Assembly: GCA_029289325.1 (NCBI GenBank)
Contig: JARFTV010000018.1
Coordinates: 40,179-79,388, forward strand
Source of the DNA: Alphaproteobacteria bacterium
Lineage (GTDB): Bacteria; Pseudomonadota; Alphaproteobacteria; Rhodobacterales; Rhodobacteraceae
Length of the DNA stretch: 39,210 nucleotides
Direction: 5' to 3'
Shown: positions 17,101-24,699 of the stretch, one piece after another
Position numbering within the stretch: position 1 is the stretch's first letter
How the letters are laid out: each line of letters starts with the position of its first letter
The notes under the pieces: generated by a model
What the model was told of the DNA's origin: nothing
Databases searched by the model: none
What the model saw: only the letters and a program-made list of their open reading frames with translations
Position numbers and translations under genes: made by a program

Positions 17101-17537
17101 TTGACGCTCTTGGTGGCACTATATGCTCCGACTTGGAACGCTGTGTGCAGGTAGCCGGGAATGGTGTCTGGAGGCGTGCCCATATTCGTCTTCGCAAACT
17201 TAGCTAGCTGCGTTGGGTGCACAAAGCTTACATCTACCCCTTCCGATAGCTGAAGAATTGCTTCAATCTTGAAGGACGTGGCCCCTGCAGCGAAGTTTCC
17301 GGCGCTTGCCCGTGATTTCACGACGAACTTTGAAATGTTGTTTTCCTGAACAAACGCCCGCAAGGCACCAACGAACGACTTAAGGTCTGCCTGAACCTTG
17401 TCGTCATCCAACTTTAGCTTCTTTGTCTTAACGACAACGGCCTGAGGGGTTCCTTCGTCATCTACTTCAACAATGCATAGACGCGCTTCTCGATTGGAGA
17501 TTTCTACGCCACAAGTTTTCATGCTAATTGCCACCAT
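17097..17537 (-). CDS. DUF3010 family protein, possible RNase H-like fold
   Basis: 146 residues from ATG 17537, which has GAAGG four bases upstream; ATG 17522 (MKTCGVEISN) gives the start more usual for the family, and a TTG at 17558 also keeps the frame open. The layout matches DUF3010 as I know it: MKTCGVEISNREARLCIVEV, LKLDDD, FVVKSRASAGNFAAGATSFK, then the Gln of EAILQL and VHPTQLAKF. The order of a GVE strand, a VVK-R segment, a Gly-rich helix and a P-T-Q strand resembles RuvC/RNase H-like folds, but the full acidic triad is not evident. It is the first gene of the pair with the kinase and probably its partner or substrate; that is inference. AT-richer than neighbours. Confidence 0.8.
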   Translation of the reverse strand: MVAISMKTCGVEISNREARLCIVEVDDEGTPQAVVVKTKKLKLDDDKVQADLKSFVGALRAFVQENNISKFVVKSRASAGNFAAGATSFKIEAILQLSEGVDVSFVHPTQLAKFAKTNMGTPPDTIPGYLHTAFQVGAYSATKSVK

Positions 17538-17597
17538 AATACCTTCGACAACTATCAATATACACGCCAGGGGCGACTAAACAAGAATCCGATAGCA

Positions 17598-17615
17598 ACT
17601 AGTTGCGCAACTGGT
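17598..17615. promoter_or_regulatory. Palindrome upstream of the DUF3010-kinase pair, candidate operator
   Basis: AGTTGCGCAACT (17601-17612) is perfectly self-complementary and extends to ACTAGTTGCGCAACTGGT with one mismatch. It lies about 60 bases upstream of the DUF3010 start, where a promoter would be expected. The gap 17538-17719 has no other visible gene and contains the repeated string of CCTTAACCACCCCCTTAAC type (17647-17665). Confidence 0.45.
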
Positions 17616-17719
17616 CCCGCTGGAAGCTTTCACACATCACATACCCTCCCTTAACCACCCCCTTAACAAACCCCTAACGTCCACGCGCAACCCGTTGCTT
17701 TCAAAGCATAATCCGAAAA

Positions 17720-17734
17720 TGTCCACCGTGGACA
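17720..17734 (-). terminator. Likely intrinsic terminator of the histidine kinase gene
   Basis: Read on the minus strand, TGTCCA-CGG-TGGACA forms a hairpin followed by TTTTC, 26 bases after the histidine kinase stop. The 15-base sequence is a near-perfect palindrome (TGTCCACCGTGGACA on the plus strand), so an operator role cannot be excluded. Confidence 0.55.
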
Positions 17735-17759
17735 CCCGGAGTCCCTTGCGGCCCCCCCC

Positions 17760-18773
17760 TCACCCCAGCGGCAGGACGACCGAGAACCGGCTTCCCTCGC
17801 CCACCACGCTCTCCACCCGCAACCACCCCCGGTGGCGGCTCACGATGTGCTTCACGATGGCCCGCCCCAGCCCCGGCCCCCCCCCCGCGGGCGAGCGGTG
17901 GGGCTCGGCCCGGGGGCACCGCGCCGGCCGGCGCGGCCGGTGGACCGGATCGATCCCCTCCCCCTCGTCCGCGACCTCCACCCGCACCGCCGGCCCCCGC
18001 ACCGTCTCCTCCGGGGAAAGCGAGACCCGCACCACCTGCCCCGCCCCCCCGTATTTCAGCGCGTTCTCGATCAGGTTCGTGAAGACCTGCACCAGCTGGT
18101 CCCGGTCCCCCGGCACCGTCACGGGATCGCCCACCAGCTCCACCCGGTCCCCCTTCCGCGCCGCCACTCCGGCCAGCGAGGAGATCACCCCCTCCAGCGC
18201 CCCCCGCCGCTCGACCGGCGCCTTCGGGCTCACCCGTGCCTCGGCCGCAACCCGGGACAGCTGGAGCAGATCCCCCACCAGCCGGTTCATCCGCCCCGCC
18301 TCGGCCTCCATCACCCCCAGGAACATCTCCCGCGCGCGGGGGTCGTCCTTCGCGGCGTTCCGCAGCGTCTCGATGAACCCCATCAAGGCCGTCAACGGCG
18401 TCCGCAGCTCATGGGAGACGTTCGCCACGAAGTCCCGCCGCATCTCGCCGACCTTCTCCTCCTCGGTGACGTCGCGGAACACCACCAGGGCGCAGCCGGC
18501 ACCCTGGCCCGAGGCGGTGGCGGTCAGCACCTGCTCCTGCCCCTCGCGGCGCAGCACCATCCGCGCTTCATGCGTCCCGCCCGCCCCGGCCGCCGCCGCG
18601 ATCGCCTCCAGCACCGAGGGCGCGCGGACCGCCATCGCCGGATGCCGCCCCTCCACCGCCGGCCCCAGCAAGGCCTGCGCCGCCATGTTGGCCGCCAGGA
18701 TGCGATCCCGCTCGACCACCATCGCCGGCAAGGGAAGTCCGGCCAAGACCCTGGTCCACTCCATCTGCCTCAT
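17760..18773 (-). CDS. PhoR-like sensor histidine kinase with abnormal ATP-lid region
   Basis: 337 residues, no clear membrane segment. Residues 1-105 form a PAS-like sensor part (LPAMVVERDRILAAN... ALVVFRDVTEEEK). The H box is VSHELRTPLTALMGF with His121, the N box VFTNLIENALKYGG (230-243), the G1 box VADEGEGIDP (267-276). It belongs with PhoR/phosphate-type kinases by these blocks. Residues 279-304 should contain the F box and G2 box (typically L-T-E-R-F-Y-R-V-D and G-G-T-G-L-G-L); here they read RPRRPARCPRAE and GGPGLGR. The frame is kept, but conserved residues are lost and 73 of 78 bases are G or C. It may be a weak or dead kinase, or the sequence there may be wrong. No phoB or pst genes lie next to it. 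Confidence 0.82.
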   Translation of the reverse strand: MRQMEWTRVLAGLPLPAMVVERDRILAANMAAQALLGPAVEGRHPAMAVRAPSVLEAIAAAAGAGGTHEARMVLRREGQEQVLTATASGQGAGCALVVFRDVTEEEKVGEMRRDFVANVSHELRTPLTALMGFIETLRNAAKDDPRAREMFLGVMEAEAGRMNRLVGDLLQLSRVAAEARVSPKAPVERRGALEGVISSLAGVAARKGDRVELVGDPVTVPGDRDQLVQVFTNLIENALKYGGAGQVVRVSLSPEETVRGPAVRVEVADEGEGIDPVHRPRRPARCPRAEPHRSPAGGGPGLGRAIVKHIVSRHRGWLRVESVVGEGSRFSVVLPLG

Positions 18774-18868
18774 TCCCCGAAATTTTCACAATCCGCACCT
18801 TGTCACCGCCACGAATAACGATAACCATATGACGGTGTAAGTGAATTGGTTCGTTGCCGGCCTTTGCC

Positions 18869-18902
18869 CGGTCAAAGGTAGGCACCGACGGACGTTTGAC
18901 CG
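18869..18902. promoter_or_regulatory. Inverted repeat CGGTCAAA/TTTGACCG upstream of the small receiver-like gene
   Basis: Two perfect 8-base arms, CGGTCAAA (18869-18876) and TTTGACCG (18895-18902), are separated by 18 bases. The first arm overlaps another small hairpin, CCTTTG (18861-18866) with CAAAGG (18873-18878). The site lies in the divergent region between the histidine kinase and the gene starting at 18944 and could be a two-site operator or alternate RNA structure. Confidence 0.4.
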
Positions 18903-18943
18903 ACACGGATACCGCGGCGCCTCCAGATGGTGGAAGGAACGCG

Positions 18944-19264
18944 ATGTCACTTCAGCTGAGGTGCCTGGTCATAGGAATTCCGGATGCGGTTTTCCCGGAA
19001 GGTATCCGTGAGGAAGAGGTCGCCGTGACCACCCTCGCCGCGCTGCGTGCGGACATGCCGCTGGGCGTGGAGCTTGTCGTCGCGCCCCTTTTCTGTGACG
19101 AATTCGACGCGCTCGAGGTGATCGAGCTTTTGGGCGCAAGCGGCTTTCGGGGCGTCCTGCGCATCGCGGCGCCGAAACTGCCGAACCGCCAGATCGTCCT
19201 GCGCGAACTGCGCAGCCATGCGGTCCGCCAGGGCATCACCCTGGAACTGGTCGAGCCGACCTAG
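18944..19264 (+). CDS. Small receiver-like protein of unknown function
   Basis: 106 residues from ATG 18944, which has GGAAGGAACGCG in front; an in-frame TTG at 18854 would add 30 residues without such support. Alternating strands and helices (LRCLVIGIPD, VELVVAPLF, GFRGVLRIAAPKLP, ITLELVEP) resemble a CheY-like receiver fold. The strand that normally carries the phospho-accepting Asp reads VVAPLFCDEFDALEV, so the usual acceptor seems to be missing. I do not recognise a named family. It is divergent from the histidine kinase gene and its stop overlaps that of the gamma-carbonic anhydrase gene (CTAG). It could be a pseudo-receiver adapter; low certainty. Confidence 0.7.
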   Translation: MSLQLRCLVIGIPDAVFPEGIREEEVAVTTLAALRADMPLGVELVVAPLFCDEFDALEVIELLGASGFRGVLRIAAPKLPNRQIVLRELRSHAVRQGITLELVEPT

Positions 19265-19779
19265 ACTGCCCGCAGCCCGTCACGGAAGCGGCGCGCATTG
19301 GCCCGGTAGCCCGAAGCCGAGAGAAGCAGCCGCTCGCGCGCGGCTGCGTCAAGGTCACGCACCACCCGGCCGGGCGCGCCCATGACGAGGCTGCCGTCGG
19401 GGATCTCCTTCCCTTCGGTCACCAGCGCACCCGCTCCGATCAGGCAGCCCTTGCCGATCTTCGCCCCGTTCAGGATCGTCGCCCCCATGCCGATGAGCGT
19501 GCCCGCACCGATGATGCAGCCATGCAGCATCGCCTTGTGGCCGATGGTGCAGTCCGGTCCGATCAGCAGGGGATAGCCCATGTCCGTATGCAGGACGCAG
19601 TTCTCCTGCACGTTCGAGCCGCGGCCGACGCGGATTTCCTCATTGTCGCCGCGGATCGTCACGCCGAACCAGACCGAGGCTTCGGCTTCCAGCACCACCT
19701 TGCCGATCAGATTGGCATCGGGCGCGACCCAGGCCGAGGGATCGATCTCGGGCACGATACCGTCGAGGGAATAGATCAT
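19261..19779 (-). CDS. Gamma-class carbonic anhydrase family protein
   Basis: 172 residues of left-handed beta-helix: repeated hexapeptide-type units such as [22 protein letters not shown] and [14 protein letters not shown]. The three His that bind zinc in this family are present (His64, His81, His86 in HTDMGYP and IGHKAMLHG). The C-terminal ~40 residues form a helix. Related proteins (YrdA/CaiE/PaaY-like) may have carbonic anhydrase or thioesterase activity. The start overlaps the gmk stop by 4 bases, so it is the last gene of the yicC-gmk unit. Confidence 0.93.
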   Translation of the reverse strand: MIYSLDGIVPEIDPSAWVAPDANLIGKVVLEAEASVWFGVTIRGDNEEIRVGRGSNVQENCVLHTDMGYPLLIGPDCTIGHKAMLHGCIIGAGTLIGMGATILNGAKIGKGCLIGAGALVTEGKEIPDGSLVMGAPGRVVRDLDAAARERLLLSASGYRANARRFRDGLRAV

Positions 19780-20420
19780 CGGGCGTCAAACTCCTCGTTC
19801 AGGGTGCGGACGAAGGCCGAAAGCTGCGGCTGACGGTCGCGCTTCAGACGCTCGGCGGTCAGGATCGCTTTCAGCTGCTCGAAGGTTTCATCCACATCGC
19901 GGTTGACCAGAACATAGTCATATTCCAGCCAATGGCTGATCTCGTCGCGGCTTTTCGCCATGCGGCCCGCGATCACCTCGTCGCTGTCCTGCGCGCGGGA
20001 GCGGAGCCGCCGGTCCAGCTCGGCGATCGAGGGCGGAAGGATGAAGATCGAGACGACATCACCCCGCATCGCCTGCTTGACCTGCTGGCCGCCCTGCCAG
20101 TCGATGTCGAAGACCGTGTCGGTCCCGGCCAGCATCGCGACCTCGACCGGGCCGCGGGGGCTGCCGTAGAAATTGCCGAACACCTCGGCATGTTCCAGCA
20201 TCTGGCCCTGGGCGACCATGGCCTGAAACTCCTCGCGGCTGCGGAAATAGTATTCGCGGCCGTCGACCTCACCCGGGCGGGGCTTGCGAGTGGTGGCGGA
20301 GACCGAGAAGCGCATCGTCGGGTCCCAGGCCATGAGCATCCGGCTCAGCGTCGATTTGCCGGCCCCCGAGGGCGAGGAAAGGATCAGGAGAAGCCCGCGC
20401 CGAGGGGACTTGGGAGTCAT
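19776..20420 (-). CDS. gmk: Guanylate kinase
   Basis: 214 residues. The P-loop is [15 protein letters not shown] (residues 15-29). The GMP-binding segment [16 protein letters not shown] follows, then YGSPRGPVE and [14 protein letters not shown]. It phosphorylates GMP to GDP with ATP, an essential step in guanine nucleotide supply. It starts 4 bases after the yicC stop and overlaps the gamma-carbonic anhydrase start. The yicC-gmk order is conserved in many alphaproteobacteria. Identification secure. Confidence 0.97.
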   Translation of the reverse strand: MTPKSPRRGLLLILSSPSGAGKSTLSRMLMAWDPTMRFSVSATTRKPRPGEVDGREYYFRSREEFQAMVAQGQMLEHAEVFGNFYGSPRGPVEVAMLAGTDTVFDIDWQGGQQVKQAMRGDVVSIFILPPSIAELDRRLRSRAQDSDEVIAGRMAKSRDEISHWLEYDYVLVNRDVDETFEQLKAILTAERLKRDRQPQLSAFVRTLNEEFDAR

Positions 20421-20423
20421 CGG

Positions 20424-21317
20424 TCATTCCACATTCTGCACCTGCTCGCGCATCTGATCGATCACGGTTTTCAGGTCAAGGCCGATCCGGGTCAGCGCCA
20501 GCGACTGCGCCTTGGAACACAGGGTATTCGCCTCGCGCATGAATTCCTGCATCAGGAAATCAAGTTTACGGCCCACGGGGCCCGGATCCGCCAGATGCCC
20601 CCGGGCGGCGGCGACATGGGCGGTCAGGCGGTCCAGTTCCTCGGTCACGTCGGTCTTGACCGCCAGAAGTGCCAGCTCCTGCGCCAGCCGCGTCGCATCC
20701 ACCGCATCGGTCGCCGAAAGGATGCGTTGCAGCCCGTCGCGCAAGCTGTCGGCCTGGCTCTCGGCCCGGAGGGCAGCTTCGCGCTGCGCTTCTGCGGTCA
20801 GGGCAGCGATCTGGTCCAGTTGCGCCGTCAGGACCGCCGCAAGCGCCGCCCCTTCGGTCGCGCGCATCGCGGCGAAATCGGCCAGAAGCGCGGGCAGGTC
20901 GGCCAGGATCGCCTGGCGGAGCGGCCCGGTGTCCTGCTCTTGCTGGCTTTGGTCCAGCACCCCGCGCAGGGTCAGCACGTCGGCGGCCGTCGGCTGGCGC
21001 AGCGTCAGACCGGCCGAAATCGCCGCTTCCTCGACCCTGGCCAGCGCGCCAAGCGCCGCCGCGAGCTGTGCCTGGTTCAGCCGGAAACCCGTTTCCTCGG
21101 CCCCGCTGTCCTGCGTCACCCGCAAGGACAGGCTGACATTGCCCCGCGTCACCGCCTTCTGCAGCTCGGCCCGGACGGCAAGCTCCAGCCCCTCGATCCA
21201 GTCCGGCAGGCGCAGCCGCAGGTCCAGACCCTTGCCGTTCACCGCCCGGAGGTCCCAGGCCCAGGCATAGCCGGCCCCCGCGCCGCGTCGTGCGGCAAAG
21301 CCCGTCATCGAGATCAT
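20424..21317 (-). CDS. YicC/YloC family endoribonuclease
   Basis: 297 residues from the ATG giving [12 protein letters not shown], the family's near-universal N-terminus; GGAAGGAG precedes it. A longer frame to 21353 lacks such support. Further family blocks: WDLRAVNGKGLDLRLRLPD and the C-terminal GRKLDFLMQEFMREANTLCSKA. Members are described as endoribonucleases that act on small RNAs and stationary-phase traits. It heads the yicC-gmk-gamma-CA unit and is divergent from the PAS protein gene. Confidence 0.94.
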   Translation of the reverse strand: MISMTGFAARRGAGAGYAWAWDLRAVNGKGLDLRLRLPDWIEGLELAVRAELQKAVTRGNVSLSLRVTQDSGAEETGFRLNQAQLAAALGALARVEEAAISAGLTLRQPTAADVLTLRGVLDQSQQEQDTGPLRQAILADLPALLADFAAMRATEGAALAAVLTAQLDQIAALTAEAQREAALRAESQADSLRDGLQRILSATDAVDATRLAQELALLAVKTDVTEELDRLTAHVAAARGHLADPGPVGRKLDFLMQEFMREANTLCSKAQSLALTRIGLDLKTVIDQMREQVQNVE

Positions 21318-21458
21318 TGCTCTCCTTCCCACGCCGGGCGCGGCGTTTACCATTTGATTAGATTTTCCTCCGAATCTTACCGATCCGGCCTATTCTGGCT
21401 ACATGGCGCGATGCCCCCCTGGGCCGCAAGCGTCAAGCCTGCGGCATTCGAGGGTGCG

Positions 21459-22079
21459 ATGGACCTGAAATTCCTGGAGCTCGCGCGGTTCCGCGCCTCG
21501 CCCGCGCCGCCGCCGGTGGTGTTCGACGGGCCCGCGCAGGTCCGGGCCTATTGGGAGAGCCTGCGCAACGCCGGGTCGATCCCGATGCGGGCGGCGCTGG
21601 ATCCACGGGGGATGACCGGGGTTCTGGACCGCGTGTTTCTGGCGGAACGGATCGGGCGCGGGGTGGCGCAGGTGCGGATCGCGGGCTCGGCCCTGGGTGA
21701 GATCGGCGGGATGGACCTGCGCGGGCTGCCGCTGACGGTCCTGTTCTGCGCCGAGGCGAGGGACCTCGTCGGCCAGATCATCGAGCAGGTGATCCATGAG
21801 CCCGCCGTGGCCGAGCTGGACCTGATCTCGGACCGGGGCAACGGGCAGGTGATCGCGCAGCTGGCGCTGATGCCGCTGGCCGACGATCAGGACCGCAAGC
21901 TGGTGCTGGGCGCCTTCGGCTTCGCGCCCGAGGCGCAGCGGCGTTGCAAGCTGAAGGTTGTCCGCCGCCGCGAACAGCGCCTGCTGGGCCAACCCGAGCC
22001 GGTGGCCGTTCCGGCGTCCGCGCCCGACGCCACCGCCCGGCGCAGCGGGCATCTGTCGCTGGTCCATTCCAAGGATTAG
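21459..22079 (+). CDS. PAS domain-containing protein (PAS_5 type)
   Basis: 206 residues from ATG 21459, with GAGGGTGCG upstream; an ATG at 21411 has no ribosome site. Residues ~30-150 match the small alphaproteobacterial PAS_5 family (VRAYWESLRNAGSIPMRAAL, VAQVRIAGSALGEIGGMDLRG). It ends in a basic segment (RRCKLKVVRRREQR) and a low-complexity tail. These proteins carry no visible output domain and their role is unknown; a signalling or regulatory role is likely. It converges on the DAHP synthase gene with a shared hairpin between. Confidence 0.85.
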   Translation: MDLKFLELARFRASPAPPPVVFDGPAQVRAYWESLRNAGSIPMRAALDPRGMTGVLDRVFLAERIGRGVAQVRIAGSALGEIGGMDLRGLPLTVLFCAEARDLVGQIIEQVIHEPAVAELDLISDRGNGQVIAQLALMPLADDQDRKLVLGAFGFAPEAQRRCKLKVVRRREQRLLGQPEPVAVPASAPDATARRSGHLSLVHSKD

Positions 22080-22104
22080 GGGCGGCAGGTTCCCCCGCCG
22101 CCCC
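22079..22104. terminator. Bidirectional hairpin between PAS gene and DAHP synthase gene
   Basis: Perfect 8-bp stem GGGGCGGC/GCCGCCCC with a 10-base loop, starting at the last base of the PAS gene stop codon. TTGATTTCC follows on the plus strand. It fills the gap between two convergent genes. Confidence 0.7.
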
Positions 22105-22124
22105 TTGATTTCCTGTGCCCGGCC

Positions 22125-23495
22125 TTACAGCGCCACGCGCCGCGCGGCCTCGCGCTGGCTGGACAGTTCCTCGGCGACGAGGAAGGCGAGTTCCAGCGAC
22201 TGCGAAGCATTGAGCCGCGGGTCGCAGGCGGTGTGGTAGCGGTCGGCGAGGCTTTCGTCGCTGACAGCCCGCAGCCCGCCGGTGCATTCGGTCACGTCCT
22301 GGCCCGTCATCTCGAAATGCACGCCGCCGGGGACCGTGCCCTCGGCCTTGTGGATCGCGAAGAACTCGCGCACCTCGCGCAGGACGCTGTCGAAGGGCCG
22401 GGTCTTGTAGCCCGAGGCGGCCTTGATCGTGTTGCCGTGCATCGGGTCGCAGGACCAGACGACCTTGGCGCCTTCTTCCTGCACGGTCTTGATCAGGCGC
22501 GGCAGATGCTCGCCGACCTTGCCCGCGCCGAAGCGGGCGATCAAGGTCAGGCGGCCCGGCTCGTTCTCCGGGTTCAGCTTGGCCATGAGGACCTTGAGGT
22601 CCTCGGCCGTGGTCGACGGCCCGCATTTCAGCCCGATCGGGTTCAGCACGCCGCGGCAGAATTCCACATGCGCCCCGTCCGGCTGGCGCGTGCGGTCGCC
22701 GATCCAGATCATGTGGCCGGAGCCCGCGATGTTCTGCCCGCTGATCGAATCCACCCGGCAAAGCGCCTCTTCATACTCCAGCAGCAGCGCCTCGTGGCTG
22801 GTGTAGAAGTCCACCCGCGAAAGCTCATTCGCCGTGTCCGAGTTCACCCCGGCCGCGTTCATGAAGTCGAGCGCATCCGAGATCCGGTTCGCCATCTCGC
22901 GGTAACGCTCGGCCTTGTCATGTTCGGCAAAGCCCAGGGTCCAGGAATGGACGCGGTGGATATCCGCGAATCCGCCGGTCGAGAAGGCGCGGAGCAGGTT
23001 CAGGCTGGCTGCCGCCTGGGTATAGGCCTGCAGCATCCGGTTCGGATCGGGGATCCGCGCCTCGGGCGTGGGGTCGAAACCGTTGATGATGTCGCCCTTG
23101 TAGGAGGGCAGCTCAACGCCATTGATGATCTCGGTCGGGGCAGAGCGCGGCTTGGCGAACTGGCCCGCCATGCGACCCACCTTGATGACCGGAACCTTGG
23201 CGGCATAGGTCAGCACGACCGCCATCTGCAGCATCACCCGGAACGTGTCGCGGATGTTGTCGGCCGAGAATTCCGCGAAACTTTCCGCGCAGTCGCCGCC
23301 CTGGAGGAGGAAGGCCTTGCCCTCGCCCGCCGCGGCCAGCTCTTTCTTCAGCCGCCGCGCCTCGCCGGCAAAGACCAGAGGGGGATACTTGGCCAGCTGC
23401 GCCTCGACCGAGGTCAGCGCCGCCTGGTCGGGATAATCCGGCATCTGGATCCGCGGCTTCGCGCGCCATGCCGTCTTCGTCCATCCCTTGGTCAT
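22125..23495 (-). CDS. Class II 3-deoxy-7-phosphoheptulonate synthase (DAHP synthase)
   Basis: 456 residues from ATG 23495, preceded by CGGAG; an in-frame ATG at 23573 lacks support. The sequence is the plant-like class II type: [49 protein letters not shown] and [10 protein letters not shown] with its metal-site residues. It condenses erythrose-4-phosphate and phosphoenolpyruvate in the first step of the shikimate pathway. The gene stands alone and is divergent from the GlxA-type regulator. Identification secure. Confidence 0.96.
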   Translation of the reverse strand: MTKGWTKTAWRAKPRIQMPDYPDQAALTSVEAQLAKYPPLVFAGEARRLKKELAAAGEGKAFLLQGGDCAESFAEFSADNIRDTFRVMLQMAVVLTYAAKVPVIKVGRMAGQFAKPRSAPTEIINGVELPSYKGDIINGFDPTPEARIPDPNRMLQAYTQAAASLNLLRAFSTGGFADIHRVHSWTLGFAEHDKAERYREMANRISDALDFMNAAGVNSDTANELSRVDFYTSHEALLLEYEEALCRVDSISGQNIAGSGHMIWIGDRTRQPDGAHVEFCRGVLNPIGLKCGPSTTAEDLKVLMAKLNPENEPGRLTLIARFGAGKVGEHLPRLIKTVQEEGAKVVWSCDPMHGNTIKAASGYKTRPFDSVLREVREFFAIHKAEGTVPGGVHFEMTGQDVTECTGGLRAVSDESLADRYHTACDPRLNASQSLELAFLVAEELSSQREAARRVAL

Positions 23496-23650
23496 CGTTC
23501 CACTCCGGAGCCTTGCAATCGGCCAGCGGTATACGCGCCAGTTTCCGCCTTGGCAAATCCAGTTTGGGCGCAAACATACCGTTTCGGCCCTTGCGGCTCG
23601 GCGATATTTCGGGTTCCGTAGCCCGCGAACGACATGAACAGGTCGCGGAA

Positions 23651-24670
23651 ATGTCCCTCTCGCCCCGCAAAGCCACCCAGACCGCCAAGACGACGGGCCC
23701 GCGCCGCTTCGTGTTCCTCCTGCTGGACAAGTTCACGATGATCTCCTTCGCCGGGGCGATCGAGCCCTTGCGGCTGGCCAACCGCGTCGGAGGCGGGACG
23801 CTGTACACCTGGGCGCTGGCTGGCGAGGGTGGCGAGAAGTCCTGCTCGAACGGCGCGACCTTCCGGCTGGACATGGGGCTGGAGGAGGTTGACCGCGAGG
23901 ATACGATCCTCGTCTGCGGCGGGGTCGAGGTGCAGCGGACCACGACCAAGGCGGTGGTCAACTGGCTTCGCCGCGAGGCGCGGCGCGGGGTGACCATCGG
24001 CGGCATCTGCACCGGGGGTCATGCGCTGGCAAAGGCGGGGCTTCTGGACGGCAAGAAGGCGACGATTCACTGGGAAAACCAGGATGGTTTCGCCGAGGAA
24101 TTCGAGGATGTGAAGCTGACGAAGTCGGTCTATGTGATGGACGGCAATCGCTGGACCACGGCGGGCGGCATTTCCTCGCTTGACCTGATGCTGAAGATCA
24201 TCGCCGCCGACCACGGCGAGGATCTGGCCAATACGGTGGCCGACCAGCTGATCTATTCCTCGATCCGCACGGATCAGGACACCCAGCGCCTGTCGATCCC
24301 GACGCGGATCGGGGTGCGGCATCCGAAGCTGTCCCAGGTCATCCAGATGATGGAAGGCAATATCGAGGATCCGATGTCGCCCGCGGACCTGGCCGAGGAG
24401 GTGGGTATGTCGACCCGCCAGCTGGAGCGGCTGTTCCGGCGCTATCTGAACCGCTCGCCCAAGCGGTATTACATGGAACTGCGCCTGCAGAAGGCGCGGA
24501 ACCTTCTGATGCAGACCGACATGAGCGTGATCAACGTGGCCTTGGCCTGCGGCTTCGCGAGCCCGTCGCATTTCTCGAAATGCTACCGCAGCCACTATAA
24601 CACGACGCCCTACCGCGAGCGCGGCACGCAAGGAATGCCGGGGGCGATTCCGGTGCGGCTGTCGATCTGA
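23651..24670 (+). CDS. GlxA/GbdR-type AraC family transcriptional regulator
   Basis: 339 residues. Residues 18-200 are a DJ-1/PfpI-like glutamine amidotransferase fold with the nucleophile elbow [11 protein letters not shown] (Cys120). Residues 225-325 are the AraC DNA-binding part with two helix-turn-helices ([20 protein letters not shown] and [20 protein letters not shown]) and the closing [10 protein letters not shown]. Regulators of this build include GbdR (glycine betaine/dimethylglycine), CdhR (carnitine) and ArgR of Pseudomonas. Two dimethylglycine-dehydrogenase-like genes are in the window, so control of methylamine genes is possible but not shown. Start chosen at [10 protein letters not shown]; upstream ribosome site is weak. 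GTTTG (23562) and CAAAC (23571) form a small inverted repeat in the divergent gap. Confidence 0.9.
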   Translation: MSLSPRKATQTAKTTGPRRFVFLLLDKFTMISFAGAIEPLRLANRVGGGTLYTWALAGEGGEKSCSNGATFRLDMGLEEVDREDTILVCGGVEVQRTTTKAVVNWLRREARRGVTIGGICTGGHALAKAGLLDGKKATIHWENQDGFAEEFEDVKLTKSVYVMDGNRWTTAGGISSLDLMLKIIAADHGEDLANTVADQLIYSSIRTDQDTQRLSIPTRIGVRHPKLSQVIQMMEGNIEDPMSPADLAEEVGMSTRQLERLFRRYLNRSPKRYYMELRLQKARNLLMQTDMSVINVALACGFASPSHFSKCYRSHYNTTPYRERGTQGMPGAIPVRLSI

Positions 24671-24699
24671 CAGGGCCGCGGACTGCATCGCCCCGGCGT

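Noticed and set aside
16018-17700. Search for flanking direct repeats, integrase or tRNA target that would mark the kinase island as an integrated element
   Set aside because: No convincing repeat pair, integrase or tRNA was seen at either border, so integration by a mobile element is not claimed.
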